Assembly (NCBI RefSeq): GCF_005518135.1
Contig: NZ_SULI01000002.1
Location: forward strand, 241,927-305,926
DNA from: Shimia litoralis
GTDB lineage: Bacteria > Pseudomonadota > Alphaproteobacteria > Rhodobacterales > Rhodobacteraceae
Reading direction: 5' to 3'
DNA length: 64,000 nt
A program made the position numbers and the translations under genes. Below the pieces are notes generated by a model. That model had not been told where the DNA came from, did not search any database, and saw only the letters and a list, made by a program, of their open reading frames with translations. Shown one piece after another: positions 25,566-34,617 of the stretch (position 1 is the first letter of the stretch; each line of letters begins with the position of its first letter).

Positions 25566-28367
25566 ATGGAAAATGGTTTTGGCAAGGGGTGCCATCTGCA
25601 CTTGATTGATGGCTCGGCCTTTATCTTTCGCGCGTACCACGCGCTCCCGCCCCTGACACGTAAATCTGATGGTCTGCCAATCGGTGCGGTTGCTGGCTTT
25701 TGCAACATGCTGCATCGGTATATCGAAGGTAATTCTGGCCCAGACGCGCCAACCCACGTTGCGGTAATTTTTGATAAAGGCAGCCATACATTCCGTAATG
25801 ATATGTATGATCTCTACAAGGCAAACCGTGACGCGATGCCTGAAGACTTGCGCCCACAGATGCCTTTGACGCGCGCGGCCACACAGGCATTTAACATTGC
25901 ATGCAAAGAGCTGGAAGGCTGGGAAGCTGACGACATCATTGCAACACTCGCAGTGCAGGCACGCGACGCCGGAGGGCGCTGCACAATCATCTCGTCGGAC
26001 AAAGACATGATGCAATTGGTCGGCGGCGGCGTTGAAATGCTGGACGCGATGAAAAACAAACGGATCGACCGTGATGGTGTCTTTGAAAAGTTTGGTGTCG
26101 GGCCTGAACGTGTTGTCGATGTCCAAGCCCTTGCTGGGGATAGTATTGACAATGTTCCGGGTGCGCCCGGCATCGGGATCAAAACAGCGGCCCTGTTGAT
26201 TAACGAGTATGGCGATCTAGAAACACTTTTAGATCGGGCCGAAGAAATCAAGCAGCCCAAGCGGCGTCAAACCTTGATTGATCATCGGGCACAAATTGAA
26301 CTGTCAAAAAAGCTTGTGCAACTGGACGAGAACACGCCGCTTGATTTTTCGATTGATGATCTGGAGGTTCAAGACCCGGATTCAGACGTCCTGCTAGAGT
26401 TTTTGGCCGAGATGGAGTTCCGGACCCTCACCAAGAGAATATCGGACCAGTTAGGTGTTGAAGCACCTGTAATAGCTGACGCCCCAGTGCAATCTGCAGC
26501 AGCCGATGCACCTGAGGACAAGCCATTTGACGCAGATGCTTACGAGTGGGTGAAAGATCGGGGCGCGCTTGACGTCTGGATCGAGAAAATCAAGGCGCGG
26601 GGCACCGTGGCGGTTGATACTGAAACCACAGGCCTTAACGAAATGATCGTTGATCTGGTCGGGGTGTGTCTGTCGGTTGAGCCGGGCGAGGCGTGCTATA
26701 TCCCCGTCGGGCACAAGAAAGGCACCAGCGATGATTTGTTCGGAAGTGATGAACTGGCAGACGGCCAGATGCCGCTGCAAGAGGTGCTGGATGCGCTCAG
26801 GCCGGTTCTTGAAGATGATTCCATCCTCAAGGTCTTTCAGAATGCCAAATATGATTGCAAAATTCTAAAGCGCTATGGCGTTAACGTGGCGCCAATTGAT
26901 GACACGATGTTGATATCATATGCGCTTCATGCCGGATTGCATGGGCATGGTATGGATGCATTGTCCGAGCGATATCTTGACCACAAACCTATTCCGATTA
27001 AATCGCTTTTGGGGACCGGAAAAGCAGCGATTACGTTTGATATGGTGCCAATCCAAGACGCCGTGCCTTATGCAGCAGAGGATGCGGACATCACGTTTCG
27101 GCTTTGGCAGAAATTCAAACCCCAGTTACATCAGCATCAGGTAACGTCGGTTTACGAGACACTCGAACGGCCCTTGTCACCGGTATTGGCGCAGATGGAG
27201 ATGCATGGCGTCAAAGTTGACCGCGACACGCTATCGCGTATGTCGAACACCTTTGCGCAAAAAATGGCCGGACTAGAAGCGGACATTCATGCGTTGGCCG
27301 GACGCCCCTTTAATGTGGGATCACCCAAACAATTGGGTGAAATCCTGTTTGATGAAATGGGACTGGAAGGCGGCAAAAAGGGGAAAACAGGCGCCTACGC
27401 GACTGGAGCGGACATTCTCGAGGATTTGGCAACCGAACATGACCTGCCCGCAAAGGTTCTGGATTGGCGCCAGCTTTCCAAATTGAAATCCACCTATACC
27501 GATGCGCTACAGGATCACATCAATCCCGACACTGGCCGTGTGCATACATCGTATGTCCAAACCGGCGCAAACACCGGACGTCTGGCGTCAAGCGATCCGA
27601 ATCTGCAAAATATCCCTGTCCGCAGCGAAGAAGGTCGGCGCATTCGCGAGGCATTCGTTGCGGATGCAGGCAAAACGCTGATCAGTTTAGACTATAGCCA
27701 AATTGAATTACGTATCTTGGCGCATATGGCTGACATCGAGGCTCTCAAACAGGCCTTCCGTGATGGGCAAGATATTCACGCCATGACGGCTTCTGAAATG
27801 TTTGACGTGCCTCTGACCGAGATGACCCCAGAAACCAGACGCCGCGCCAAAGCGATCAACTTTGGCGTGATCTATGGCATTTCCGGTTTTGGTTTGGCGC
27901 GCAACCTGCGCATTCCGCGCAAGGAAGCACAAGACTTCATCAACCGGTATTTTGAACGGTTCCCGGGTATCCGGACATATATGGATGACACCAAGGCGTT
28001 CGCCAAAGAGAACCTATTTGTTCAAACTTTGTTTGGTCGCAAAATCCATATGCCGGAAATGAATGCCAAGGGGCCTCGTGCGGGGTTTGCCCAGCGGGCG
28101 GCAATCAATGCGCCTATACAGGGAACTGCTGCGGATATTATCCGACGCGCGATGATCCGGATGCCCGAGGCCATTGCACATCTTCCGGCAAAGATGCTGT
28201 TGCAGGTGCACGATGAACTGATTTTCGAAGTTGATGACGATGCGGTTGATGAAACGACCGAGGTTGCGCGTGCGATCATGCAAGGTGCTGCGGAACCAGT
28301 GGTCAAGCTGGATGTGCCGCTAATTGTTGATGCTGGACGCGGCGCAAACTGGGCAGAGGCACACTGA
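25566..28367 (+). CDS. polA: DNA polymerase I
   Basis: A 933-residue DNA polymerase I with all three activities. The 5' nuclease domain starts with HLIDGSAFIFRAYHA; the 3'-5' exonuclease has intact motifs VDTETTGL (near residue 350), FQNAKYD and YAAEDADIT. The polymerase domain has motif A SLDYSQIELRILAHM, the RRAKAINFGVIYGISGFG helix and motif C LLQVHDELIFEV. It fills gaps in repair and replaces RNA primers. AGGAAAGG upstream supports the start. The intact exonuclease site makes this a proofreading enzyme. Confidence 0.97.
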   Translation: MENGFGKGCHLHLIDGSAFIFRAYHALPPLTRKSDGLPIGAVAGFCNMLHRYIEGNSGPDAPTHVAVIFDKGSHTFRNDMYDLYKANRDAMPEDLRPQMPLTRAATQAFNIACKELEGWEADDIIATLAVQARDAGGRCTIISSDKDMMQLVGGGVEMLDAMKNKRIDRDGVFEKFGVGPERVVDVQALAGDSIDNVPGAPGIGIKTAALLINEYGDLETLLDRAEEIKQPKRRQTLIDHRAQIELSKKLVQLDENTPLDFSIDDLEVQDPDSDVLLEFLAEMEFRTLTKRISDQLGVEAPVIADAPVQSAAADAPEDKPFDADAYEWVKDRGALDVWIEKIKARGTVAVDTETTGLNEMIVDLVGVCLSVEPGEACYIPVGHKKGTSDDLFGSDELADGQMPLQEVLDALRPVLEDDSILKVFQNAKYDCKILKRYGVNVAPIDDTMLISYALHAGLHGHGMDALSERYLDHKPIPIKSLLGTGKAAITFDMVPIQDAVPYAAEDADITFRLWQKFKPQLHQHQVTSVYETLERPLSPVLAQMEMHGVKVDRDTLSRMSNTFAQKMAGLEADIHALAGRPFNVGSPKQLGEILFDEMGLEGGKKGKTGAYATGADILEDLATEHDLPAKVLDWRQLSKLKSTYTDALQDHINPDTGRVHTSYVQTGANTGRLASSDPNLQNIPVRSEEGRRIREAFVADAGKTLISLDYSQIELRILAHMADIEALKQAFRDGQDIHAMTASEMFDVPLTEMTPETRRRAKAINFGVIYGISGFGLARNLRIPRKEAQDFINRYFERFPGIRTYMDDTKAFAKENLFVQTLFGRKIHMPEMNAKGPRAGFAQRAAINAPIQGTAADIIRRAMIRMPEAIAHLPAKMLLQVHDELIFEVDDDAVDETTEVARAIMQGAAEPVVKLDVPLIVDAGRGANWAEAH

Positions 28368-28412
28368 AGATCGCCATCTATGATGTTGCGAGCCAGTGGG
28401 TATCTAAATGAC

Positions 28413-28434
28413 CGCGCACTAGCGCGCGTTTTTT
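28413..28434 (+). terminator. Terminator of polA, inside the 3' end of the next gene
   Basis: CGCGC-ACTA-GCGCG followed by CG and six T's. It begins 45 bases after the polA stop and overlaps the last codons of the convergent minus-strand gene, whose Asn-Ala-Arg-stop codons are read from the same bases. Confidence 0.75.
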
Positions 28435-29177
28435 AGCCAACCAAGCCCGTCGGTTGTGAGGCCGGCGGGGTGATATTCGGCGCTCACATGCCCTTGATAT
28501 CCGGCGTCGTCGAGTTTCCTGAAAAATTCGGGATAATCGATGTCGCCTTTAAGAGGCTCGTTTCGGTCTGGGGTTCCCGCAATTTGAATATGCCCTGCGC
28601 GGTGGCCGTGCTTGTCCCACGTTGCGCTGACGTCGCTGGTGATTTTGTGCGCATGATAGGTGTCGAATTGTAATGCCAAGTTCGGGGCTGCGATCTCGTC
28701 AAGGATATCTGCGGCACGGTCAAAGCTGTCGAGGAAATAGCCCGGCATGTCATCCGTGTTGATGGGTTCAATCGTCAGGCGTTGTTTGGGCGCATAATCG
28801 GTCGCCCACTTCAGGTTCTCGATCATTGTTTCATGCGCATCTTGCCCCTTGGCGACGCCAGACATGACGTGCACCATCTGCGCCCCCAAAACATCTGCGT
28901 ACCGCAAAGCACGTTTGAAATCATATCTGAAGCGATCCTGCCCACCCGGAATAGCGGCAAAGCCGCGATCGCCTCCGGTCCAGTTGGGGGGCGGGGTGTT
29001 AATGAGAACCAAATCCAAAGACGCTGCCTGTAGCGCACTCAGAATATCACGCGCATTTATGTCATACGGAAAAAGAATTTCGACAGCAGAAAACCCTGCA
29101 GACCGAGCGGCGGCGAACCGATCTAGGAAGGGGATCTCGGGGAAAAGCAGACTTAGGTTTGCGGCAAATTTAGGCAT
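28419..29177 (-). CDS. hyi: Hydroxypyruvate isomerase family TIM-barrel protein
   Basis: A 252-residue xylose-isomerase-like TIM barrel of the hydroxypyruvate isomerase / 2-oxo-tetronate isomerase (OtnI) group. Diagnostic parts are FAANLSLLFPEIPFLDRFAAA at the start, EPINTDDMPGYFL (a metal/acid Glu), LQFDTYHA, GHIQIAGTPDRNEP and SAEYHPAG near the end. The length fits. It would interconvert hydroxypyruvate and tartronate semialdehyde or a four-carbon analogue. No glyoxylate or tetronate genes lie beside it, so the substrate is open. Confidence 0.88.
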   Translation of the reverse strand: MPKFAANLSLLFPEIPFLDRFAAARSAGFSAVEILFPYDINARDILSALQAASLDLVLINTPPPNWTGGDRGFAAIPGGQDRFRYDFKRALRYADVLGAQMVHVMSGVAKGQDAHETMIENLKWATDYAPKQRLTIEPINTDDMPGYFLDSFDRAADILDEIAAPNLALQFDTYHAHKITSDVSATWDKHGHRAGHIQIAGTPDRNEPLKGDIDYPEFFRKLDDAGYQGHVSAEYHPAGLTTDGLGWLKNAR

Positions 29178-29323
29178 GTGACGTCCTTTCGCGTCAGCCT
29201 ATAGCTTAAGCTGGAACAGAGGCAAAGGCTGTCCATAAAAAACAGGGCATCCATGGGCAAAAACCCGCTAATATGGGGCTTGGCACTGTGCCGGCTCGCA
29301 AAAAAATGTCACAAAAGGTCGTT

Positions 29324-29929
29324 TTACTCGAGCTCGCTCGACAGAATGATTGGAAAAAATGACTCTGCCGACCAAACGCCAAACCAGCTTTGTCCATCAA
29401 CGGTGTGATGCACGCCCAGATCAACGAGCCGATAAAAGCTCTTGCGATCAATCAGAGCTTCGAGATTGCTTCGGATCAGGATATAGGGCGACGGCTCACC
29501 CGTCTCTGCGTCGCGCGCCACCCGTATTGGGTGATCAGGGCCAGCAACCGCAAAATCGTCCACGTTGGTGGAGAACGTTAGGTTTTGCGCGTTTCCTTGT
29601 CCGTCAACATCGAAATCAATGGCGACAAATGGCGCGTCGTCGACGGTGATTCCCACTTTTTCAACGGGCGTGACCAGAAAATACTTATCGTCATCTTTGC
29701 GCAGTACCGAGGAGAAAAGCTTGACCAACCCGTGCCGCCCGATCGGCGTGCCGAGATAAAACCACGTCCCGTCTCGCGCAATTCGCATGTCGAGATCGCC
29801 ACAAAATGGCGGATTCCACAGGTGCACCGGAGGCATGCCCTTGGTTTGGTTCTTTGCAGCTCTTGCTGATGCTGCGATGCCCTCAGCCGAAGGTTTCACA
29901 GGAATTTGTTCGCTCATTGTTTTTGCCAT
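29324..29929 (-). CDS. DUF1285 domain protein
   Basis: A 201-residue cytoplasmic protein matching DUF1285. It has PPVHLWNPPFCGDLDMRIARDGTW near the N-terminus, GTPIGRHGLVKLFSSVLRKDDD in the middle and YILIRSNLEALIDRKSFYRLV towards the end. The family is common in alpha- and gammaproteobacteria and has no established function. ATG 29917 (MSEQIP) is an equally possible start; neither has a clear ribosome site. It diverges from the MoxR operon across 55 bases and often neighbours it in relatives. Confidence 0.88.
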   Translation of the reverse strand: MAKTMSEQIPVKPSAEGIAASARAAKNQTKGMPPVHLWNPPFCGDLDMRIARDGTWFYLGTPIGRHGLVKLFSSVLRKDDDKYFLVTPVEKVGITVDDAPFVAIDFDVDGQGNAQNLTFSTNVDDFAVAGPDHPIRVARDAETGEPSPYILIRSNLEALIDRKSFYRLVDLGVHHTVDGQSWFGVWSAESFFPIILSSELE

Positions 29930-29984
29930 TTCTGCAGCGCGGTATAGAGTTCACACATAGTATATCCGAAACAGGAGAATTGTC

Positions 29985-30992
29985 ATGGCCGAAGACATCG
30001 ATCTGGTCGCTGAAATCGAAGCACTGGGCGAAAAACTTGGCCATGCCAAGGCTGCAATCACCAAACGTTTTATCGGGCAAGAACAGGTTGTTGATCTCAC
30101 GCTCTCGGCGTTGCTGTGTGGGGGGCACGGGTTGCTTGTTGGTTTGCCCGGTTTGGGCAAGACGCGCTTGGTCGAGACCTTGTCAGTTGTGATGGGGTTG
30201 CAGGGCAACCGTGTGCAGTTCACGCCAGATTTGATGCCGGCGGACATCCTCGGGTCCGAGGTGTTGGAAAAAGGCAAAGGCGGCACGCGGGAATTCAGGT
30301 TCGTACCGGGGCCGATTTTTTGCCAACTGTTGATGGCGGATGAAATCAACCGTGCCAGCCCGCGCACGCAATCCGCGTTACTTCAGGCGATGCAAGAGCA
30401 CAAAGTCACCGTGGCAGGGGCCGATCGTGCGTTAGATGCCCCGTTTCATGTGTTGGCGACGCAGAACCCGATCGAGCAAGAAGGCACATATCCTCTGCCC
30501 GAGGCGCAGTTGGACAGGTTCTTGGTGCAAATTGATGTTCCGTATCCCACGCGTGATACAGAACGCGATATTTTGCTGGCCACGACCGGAGTTGACGACG
30601 AAGCGGCGCACGAGGTGTTTTCTGGCACTGAATTGTTAGCGGCGCAAAAGGTGCTGCGGCGGATGCCTGTCGGCGACAGCGTCGTAGAAATGATTTTGGA
30701 TTTGGTGCGTGCGTTTCGACCAGAAGACCCATCATCGCCGGAAAATGTGCGCAATTCGGTGGCGTGGGGGCCCGGGCCACGCGCCGCGCAGGCCTTGATG
30801 ATGACCGTGCGGGCGCGCGCCTTGCTGCAGGGCCGGCTGGCCCCATCGGCGCAAGACGTGTTGGATATGGCCCAACCAGTTTTGAGCCATCGAATGGCTC
30901 TGACCTTTGCAGCGCGCGCGCGGGGTGAAACGATTTCGGGTCTCATCACGGCCACTGCGGCACATCTCGACGGGCTTGGGGTGGCTGCGTGA
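29985..30992 (+). CDS. MoxR family AAA+ ATPase
   Basis: A 335-residue MoxR ATPase with Walker A GLPGLGKT, Walker B LLMADEINRASPRTQ and the family segment ATQNPIEQEGTYPLPEAQLDRF. MoxR proteins work as chaperone-like partners of VWA/DUF58 proteins in assembling or activating other complexes. AGGAG precedes the start. It is the first of four genes joined by one- to four-base overlaps, so it likely works with the DUF58 and membrane proteins downstream at the inner membrane. The client is unknown. Confidence 0.94.
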   Translation: MAEDIDLVAEIEALGEKLGHAKAAITKRFIGQEQVVDLTLSALLCGGHGLLVGLPGLGKTRLVETLSVVMGLQGNRVQFTPDLMPADILGSEVLEKGKGGTREFRFVPGPIFCQLLMADEINRASPRTQSALLQAMQEHKVTVAGADRALDAPFHVLATQNPIEQEGTYPLPEAQLDRFLVQIDVPYPTRDTERDILLATTGVDDEAAHEVFSGTELLAAQKVLRRMPVGDSVVEMILDLVRAFRPEDPSSPENVRNSVAWGPGPRAAQALMMTVRARALLQGRLAPSAQDVLDMAQPVLSHRMALTFAARARGETISGLITATAAHLDGLGVAA

Positions 30993-31858
30993 TAACCGCG
31001 CCCGATCTTCGAACCCGCGCCGAGACCGAGGCGTCTCGGTTACCACCGCTGTTGGCTTGGGCCGAGCAGCTGGCGGGCACGGTGCTGTTGGGGGAACACG
31101 GACGTCGGCGTGCGGGGTTGGGGGATGATTTCTGGCAATACCGCCCTGTGCAACCGGGTGACTCGCTCCGCTTGATCGATTGGCGGCGGTCTGCGCGCAG
31201 TGATATGCAGTTCGTGCGGCAACGAGAATGGCAAGTTGCGCAATCTGTCTTGCTTTGGGTGGATCAGTCGGCCTCGATGAGGTTTGCTTCTGATAACAAA
31301 CTAGGGCCCAAGTCAGACACAGCGCGTGTCTTGGCACTGGCTCTGAGTATCCTGTTGATCCGTGCCGGTGAGAGGGTTGGCCTTATGGGGCAGGAACTGC
31401 CCCCGCGTCGCGGTGAAGGTCAGATTTTACGATTGGCTGATGCGATCTCGCATACGTCTGACGAGGATTTCGGCACCCCAGAAACGCGCGCGATGCTGCC
31501 GCATGCGCGCGCCTTGTTCGTTTCGGATTTCATGGGCAACATTGACGATGTCGAGGCGTCGTTACTCAAGGCAGCAGATCGCGGGGTAAGTGGTGTGCTC
31601 TTGCAAGTGCTGGACCCGACCGAAGAGAGTTTTCCGTTTCAGGGTCGCACCGTTTTTGAAAGTATGGGAGCGCGTGTACAGCATGAGACTCGAAAGGCGT
31701 CTGATCTGAGGGAAAAATATATTGAGCGATTATCTGAACGACGTGATCGGTTGCGTGATATGTGTCGTGTGACCGGATGGCAGTTTAACAGCCACCTGAC
31801 GTCGTCCCCGCATCAGGCGGCGCTATTGTGGCTTTATCGCGCGATGGAGCAGCGCTGA
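30989..31858 (+). CDS. DUF58 domain protein (VWA-like partner of MoxR)
   Basis: A 289-residue DUF58 protein starting at GTG 30989 inside the end of moxR (four-base overlap). The family core DFWQYRPVQPGDSLRLIDWRR is followed by a degenerate VWA region: LLWVDQSASMRFAS is a MIDAS-like DxSxS motif. No membrane helix is visible. DUF58 proteins are encoded with MoxR ATPases and are thought to be their adaptors. The stop shares one base with the next start. Confidence 0.93.
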   Translation: MITAPDLRTRAETEASRLPPLLAWAEQLAGTVLLGEHGRRRAGLGDDFWQYRPVQPGDSLRLIDWRRSARSDMQFVRQREWQVAQSVLLWVDQSASMRFASDNKLGPKSDTARVLALALSILLIRAGERVGLMGQELPPRRGEGQILRLADAISHTSDEDFGTPETRAMLPHARALFVSDFMGNIDDVEASLLKAADRGVSGVLLQVLDPTEESFPFQGRTVFESMGARVQHETRKASDLREKYIERLSERRDRLRDMCRVTGWQFNSHLTSSPHQAALLWLYRAMEQR

Positions 31859-34617
31859 TGTGGTTTGGACTTCCCCTCGGGTTCACGACGCCGTGGATGT
31901 TACTGGCGCTTGTGGCGTTGCCGGTTCTCTGGATTGTTCTTAGGGCGATCCCGCCCGCGCCGATCACGCGCAGGTTTCCGGGTGTTGCGCTATTGTTGGG
32001 GCTTCAGGATGATGATGCGGTTTCAGATCGCACACCTTGGTGGCTTTTGGTGATGCGATCCCTTCTCATCGGAGCAGCGATCGTCGGCTTGGCAGGGCCA
32101 ATTCTCAATCCGAATACAAACGACGATGTCGAAGGTGATTTACTGATCGTGGTTGATGGAAGTTGGGCCGCAGCGCCGAACTGGCCTGACCAAATTGATA
32201 TGATCAAGGCGGAACTTGAACAGGCCGGACGCGATGATCGCGCTGTCGCTCTGGTCAATTTGAGCGCACCAGAACCCGTGCGCTTTCAAGATTCGCGCCT
32301 TTGGGTGTCAGGCTTGGCAGGGTTGGTGCCGCAGGCGTGGCAACCAAATGCAGGGGATATTCAAGACCTGATCTCTGGGTTGCCTGATTCCGCATTTCAG
32401 ACGCTCTGGATGTCGGATGATCTGGCATATGAAGGTCGCATGCGCTTGTTACATGCCCTTCAAGATCACGGAACGGTTCGGGTTGTGCAGCCGGACCAAA
32501 GCGCGCTGGCGATCGCGTCGGTGGCGTTTGACAACGGGGTTGTACAGCTGATGGTGCGCCGCGCCATTCGTGACAATGCCACGCACGCACCGACACAAGG
32601 TGCGGTTGTCGAGGCCCACGGGCTTGATCCGTCTGGTGCAAAAGGCGTTCTGGCGCGCGTGCCCGTGACTTTTTCAGCAGGATCTGACACGACCACAGTT
32701 GATCTTGTCGTGCCTGCCGAGTTGCGGGCGCGGATAACACATTTTGAAATTGCAACACAGCCTTCGGCTGCCGCCATTCATTTGATTGATGATCGGCTGC
32801 GCCGACGCGAGGTGGCGCTGATTTCAGGGCGGGAAGATAGAGAAGGGTTACAGCTTTTGTCGCCGTTGCACTATTTGCGTCAGGCTCTGGAACCGAATGC
32901 AGATGTGATCGAAGGCGGTTTGGCAGATGTTCTGCCTGCCAATCCCGATGTCATCGTGCTGGCTGATGTTGCCGGATTGTCTGAGGCGCAAACTGTCGAG
33001 GTATTGCAGTGGGTCGAGCAGGGCGGGCTATTGTTACGTTTTGCTGGGCCGAAACTGGCCGCCAGCGGTTTTAATCGTGCATCCGAAGATCCGTTGATGC
33101 CGGTGCGATTGCGCTCTGGAGGGCGCAGCATCGGAGGTGCCATGAGTTGGGGGGCACCAAAAGAACTGGCACCATTTGATGCTGAGAGCCCCTTTTTCGG
33201 TCTGACAATTCCCAAAGATGTACGCGTGCGAGCACAGGTTGTGGCGCAACCTGATCCGGCGCTTGCGTCTCGGGTGATCGCGGCGCTTACGGATGGCACC
33301 CCATTGGTGACACGTAAAACACAGGGTAACGGACATATTGTTTTGTTTCACGTCACTGCCAACGCGGAATGGTCGGGCCTGCCACTGTCTGGCCTTTTTG
33401 TGCAGATGTTGGATCGTTTGGCGGTTCTAAGTAGTGCAGATCGTGCAGCGCCGAATGATCTGGAAGGGACAACATGGCAGCCGGTTCAGGTGCTGGATGG
33501 GTTCGGGGAACTAAAAGACGGGAAAACCCTTTCTGGCGTGGCTGGGCCAGCCCTGATTTCAGACATCTTGGGGCCGAACCTGCGCCCTGGATTATATCGC
33601 GACGGCACACGCCTGCTCGCGCGCAATGTCTTACGTCCTGACGAGGTGCTCAAGCGTGTGGCATGGCCAGCTGACGTACAGGTTCAGGGGGTGCAGGTGA
33701 CACCCGTAAAGGATCTGTCCGGTGTGTTTTTGGCGTTGGCCTTGGTGCTTATGGCGGTTGATGTGGTTGCGTCCTTGCTCGTGTCGGGGCGCTTTTGGGG
33801 GCCACGTGTCGCGGTGATCTTGTTGGCGTTGATGACTTTGCCCCAGATGACAGAGGCGCAGGATACGCGCGCGATCCAAGATACCAGAGAAGTTGTCCTT
33901 GGTCATGTGCTGACAGGGGATCGTGCGGTGGACGATGTCGCGCACGCTGGGCTCAAGGGGCTGTCCGAGACGCTGTTCTTTCGAACGTCGGTCGAACCTG
34001 CCGAACCTGCAGGAGTCGATCTTGAACGAGATGAGATCGCGTTTTATCCGCTTTTGTACTGGCCGATAAGGCAAGGCCAACCCATTCCATCCCAAGAGGC
34101 ATACGCAAAACTAAATGCCTATCTGCGCTCGGGGGGCATGATCCTGTTTGATACCAGAGATGCCGACATTGCCAGTTCTGGAGCGGCCAGTGCCAATGGG
34201 CGCAAACTTCAACGGTTGGCAGCCCCGCTTGATATTCCACCGCTGGCACCAATGCCCAAAGATCACGTGATTACGCGTACCTTCTATTTGCTACAGGATT
34301 TTCCCGGTCGCTATGTTGCCAAAGATATCTGGGTCGAGGCCCCACCACAAGACGCCGAGCGTATTGATGGAATGCCGTTCCGCAACCTCAATGACGGGGT
34401 GACACCTGTGGTGATCGGGGGCAACGACTGGGCGTCAGCTTGGGCCATTGATGGGCGCGGGAACGCCATGTTTCCCATTGGCCGTGGTCGTGCCGGGGAT
34501 CGTCAAAGGGAACTGGCGTTGCGGTTTGGGGTGAACTTGGTGATGCATGTGCTGACGGGGAACTATAAGTCGGATCAAGTGCATGTTCCCGCGTTGCTGG
34601 ATAGGTTGGGCCAATGA
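31858..34617 (+). CDS. DUF4159 / BatA-N-terminal membrane protein
   Basis: A 919-residue protein. The N-terminus has two hydrophobic helices with the Bat-type pattern seen in aerotolerance proteins (GLPLGFTTPWMLLALVALPVL, then a helix near residues 65-85). A large periplasmic region includes a VWA-like stretch, a further helix pair lies near residues 620-660, and the C-terminal DUF4159 domain (about 690-919) contains FYPLLYWPI and LRFGVNLVMHVLTG. ATG 31858 overlaps the DUF58 stop as TGATG, which decides the start over an upstream frame. It is part of the MoxR module, probably anchoring it in the inner membrane. Function unknown. Confidence 0.88.
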   Translation: MWFGLPLGFTTPWMLLALVALPVLWIVLRAIPPAPITRRFPGVALLLGLQDDDAVSDRTPWWLLVMRSLLIGAAIVGLAGPILNPNTNDDVEGDLLIVVDGSWAAAPNWPDQIDMIKAELEQAGRDDRAVALVNLSAPEPVRFQDSRLWVSGLAGLVPQAWQPNAGDIQDLISGLPDSAFQTLWMSDDLAYEGRMRLLHALQDHGTVRVVQPDQSALAIASVAFDNGVVQLMVRRAIRDNATHAPTQGAVVEAHGLDPSGAKGVLARVPVTFSAGSDTTTVDLVVPAELRARITHFEIATQPSAAAIHLIDDRLRRREVALISGREDREGLQLLSPLHYLRQALEPNADVIEGGLADVLPANPDVIVLADVAGLSEAQTVEVLQWVEQGGLLLRFAGPKLAASGFNRASEDPLMPVRLRSGGRSIGGAMSWGAPKELAPFDAESPFFGLTIPKDVRVRAQVVAQPDPALASRVIAALTDGTPLVTRKTQGNGHIVLFHVTANAEWSGLPLSGLFVQMLDRLAVLSSADRAAPNDLEGTTWQPVQVLDGFGELKDGKTLSGVAGPALISDILGPNLRPGLYRDGTRLLARNVLRPDEVLKRVAWPADVQVQGVQVTPVKDLSGVFLALALVLMAVDVVASLLVSGRFWGPRVAVILLALMTLPQMTEAQDTRAIQDTREVVLGHVLTGDRAVDDVAHAGLKGLSETLFFRTSVEPAEPAGVDLERDEIAFYPLLYWPIRQGQPIPSQEAYAKLNAYLRSGGMILFDTRDADIASSGAASANGRKLQRLAAPLDIPPLAPMPKDHVITRTFYLLQDFPGRYVAKDIWVEAPPQDAERIDGMPFRNLNDGVTPVVIGGNDWASAWAIDGRGNAMFPIGRGRAGDRQRELALRFGVNLVMHVLTGNYKSDQVHVPALLDRLGQ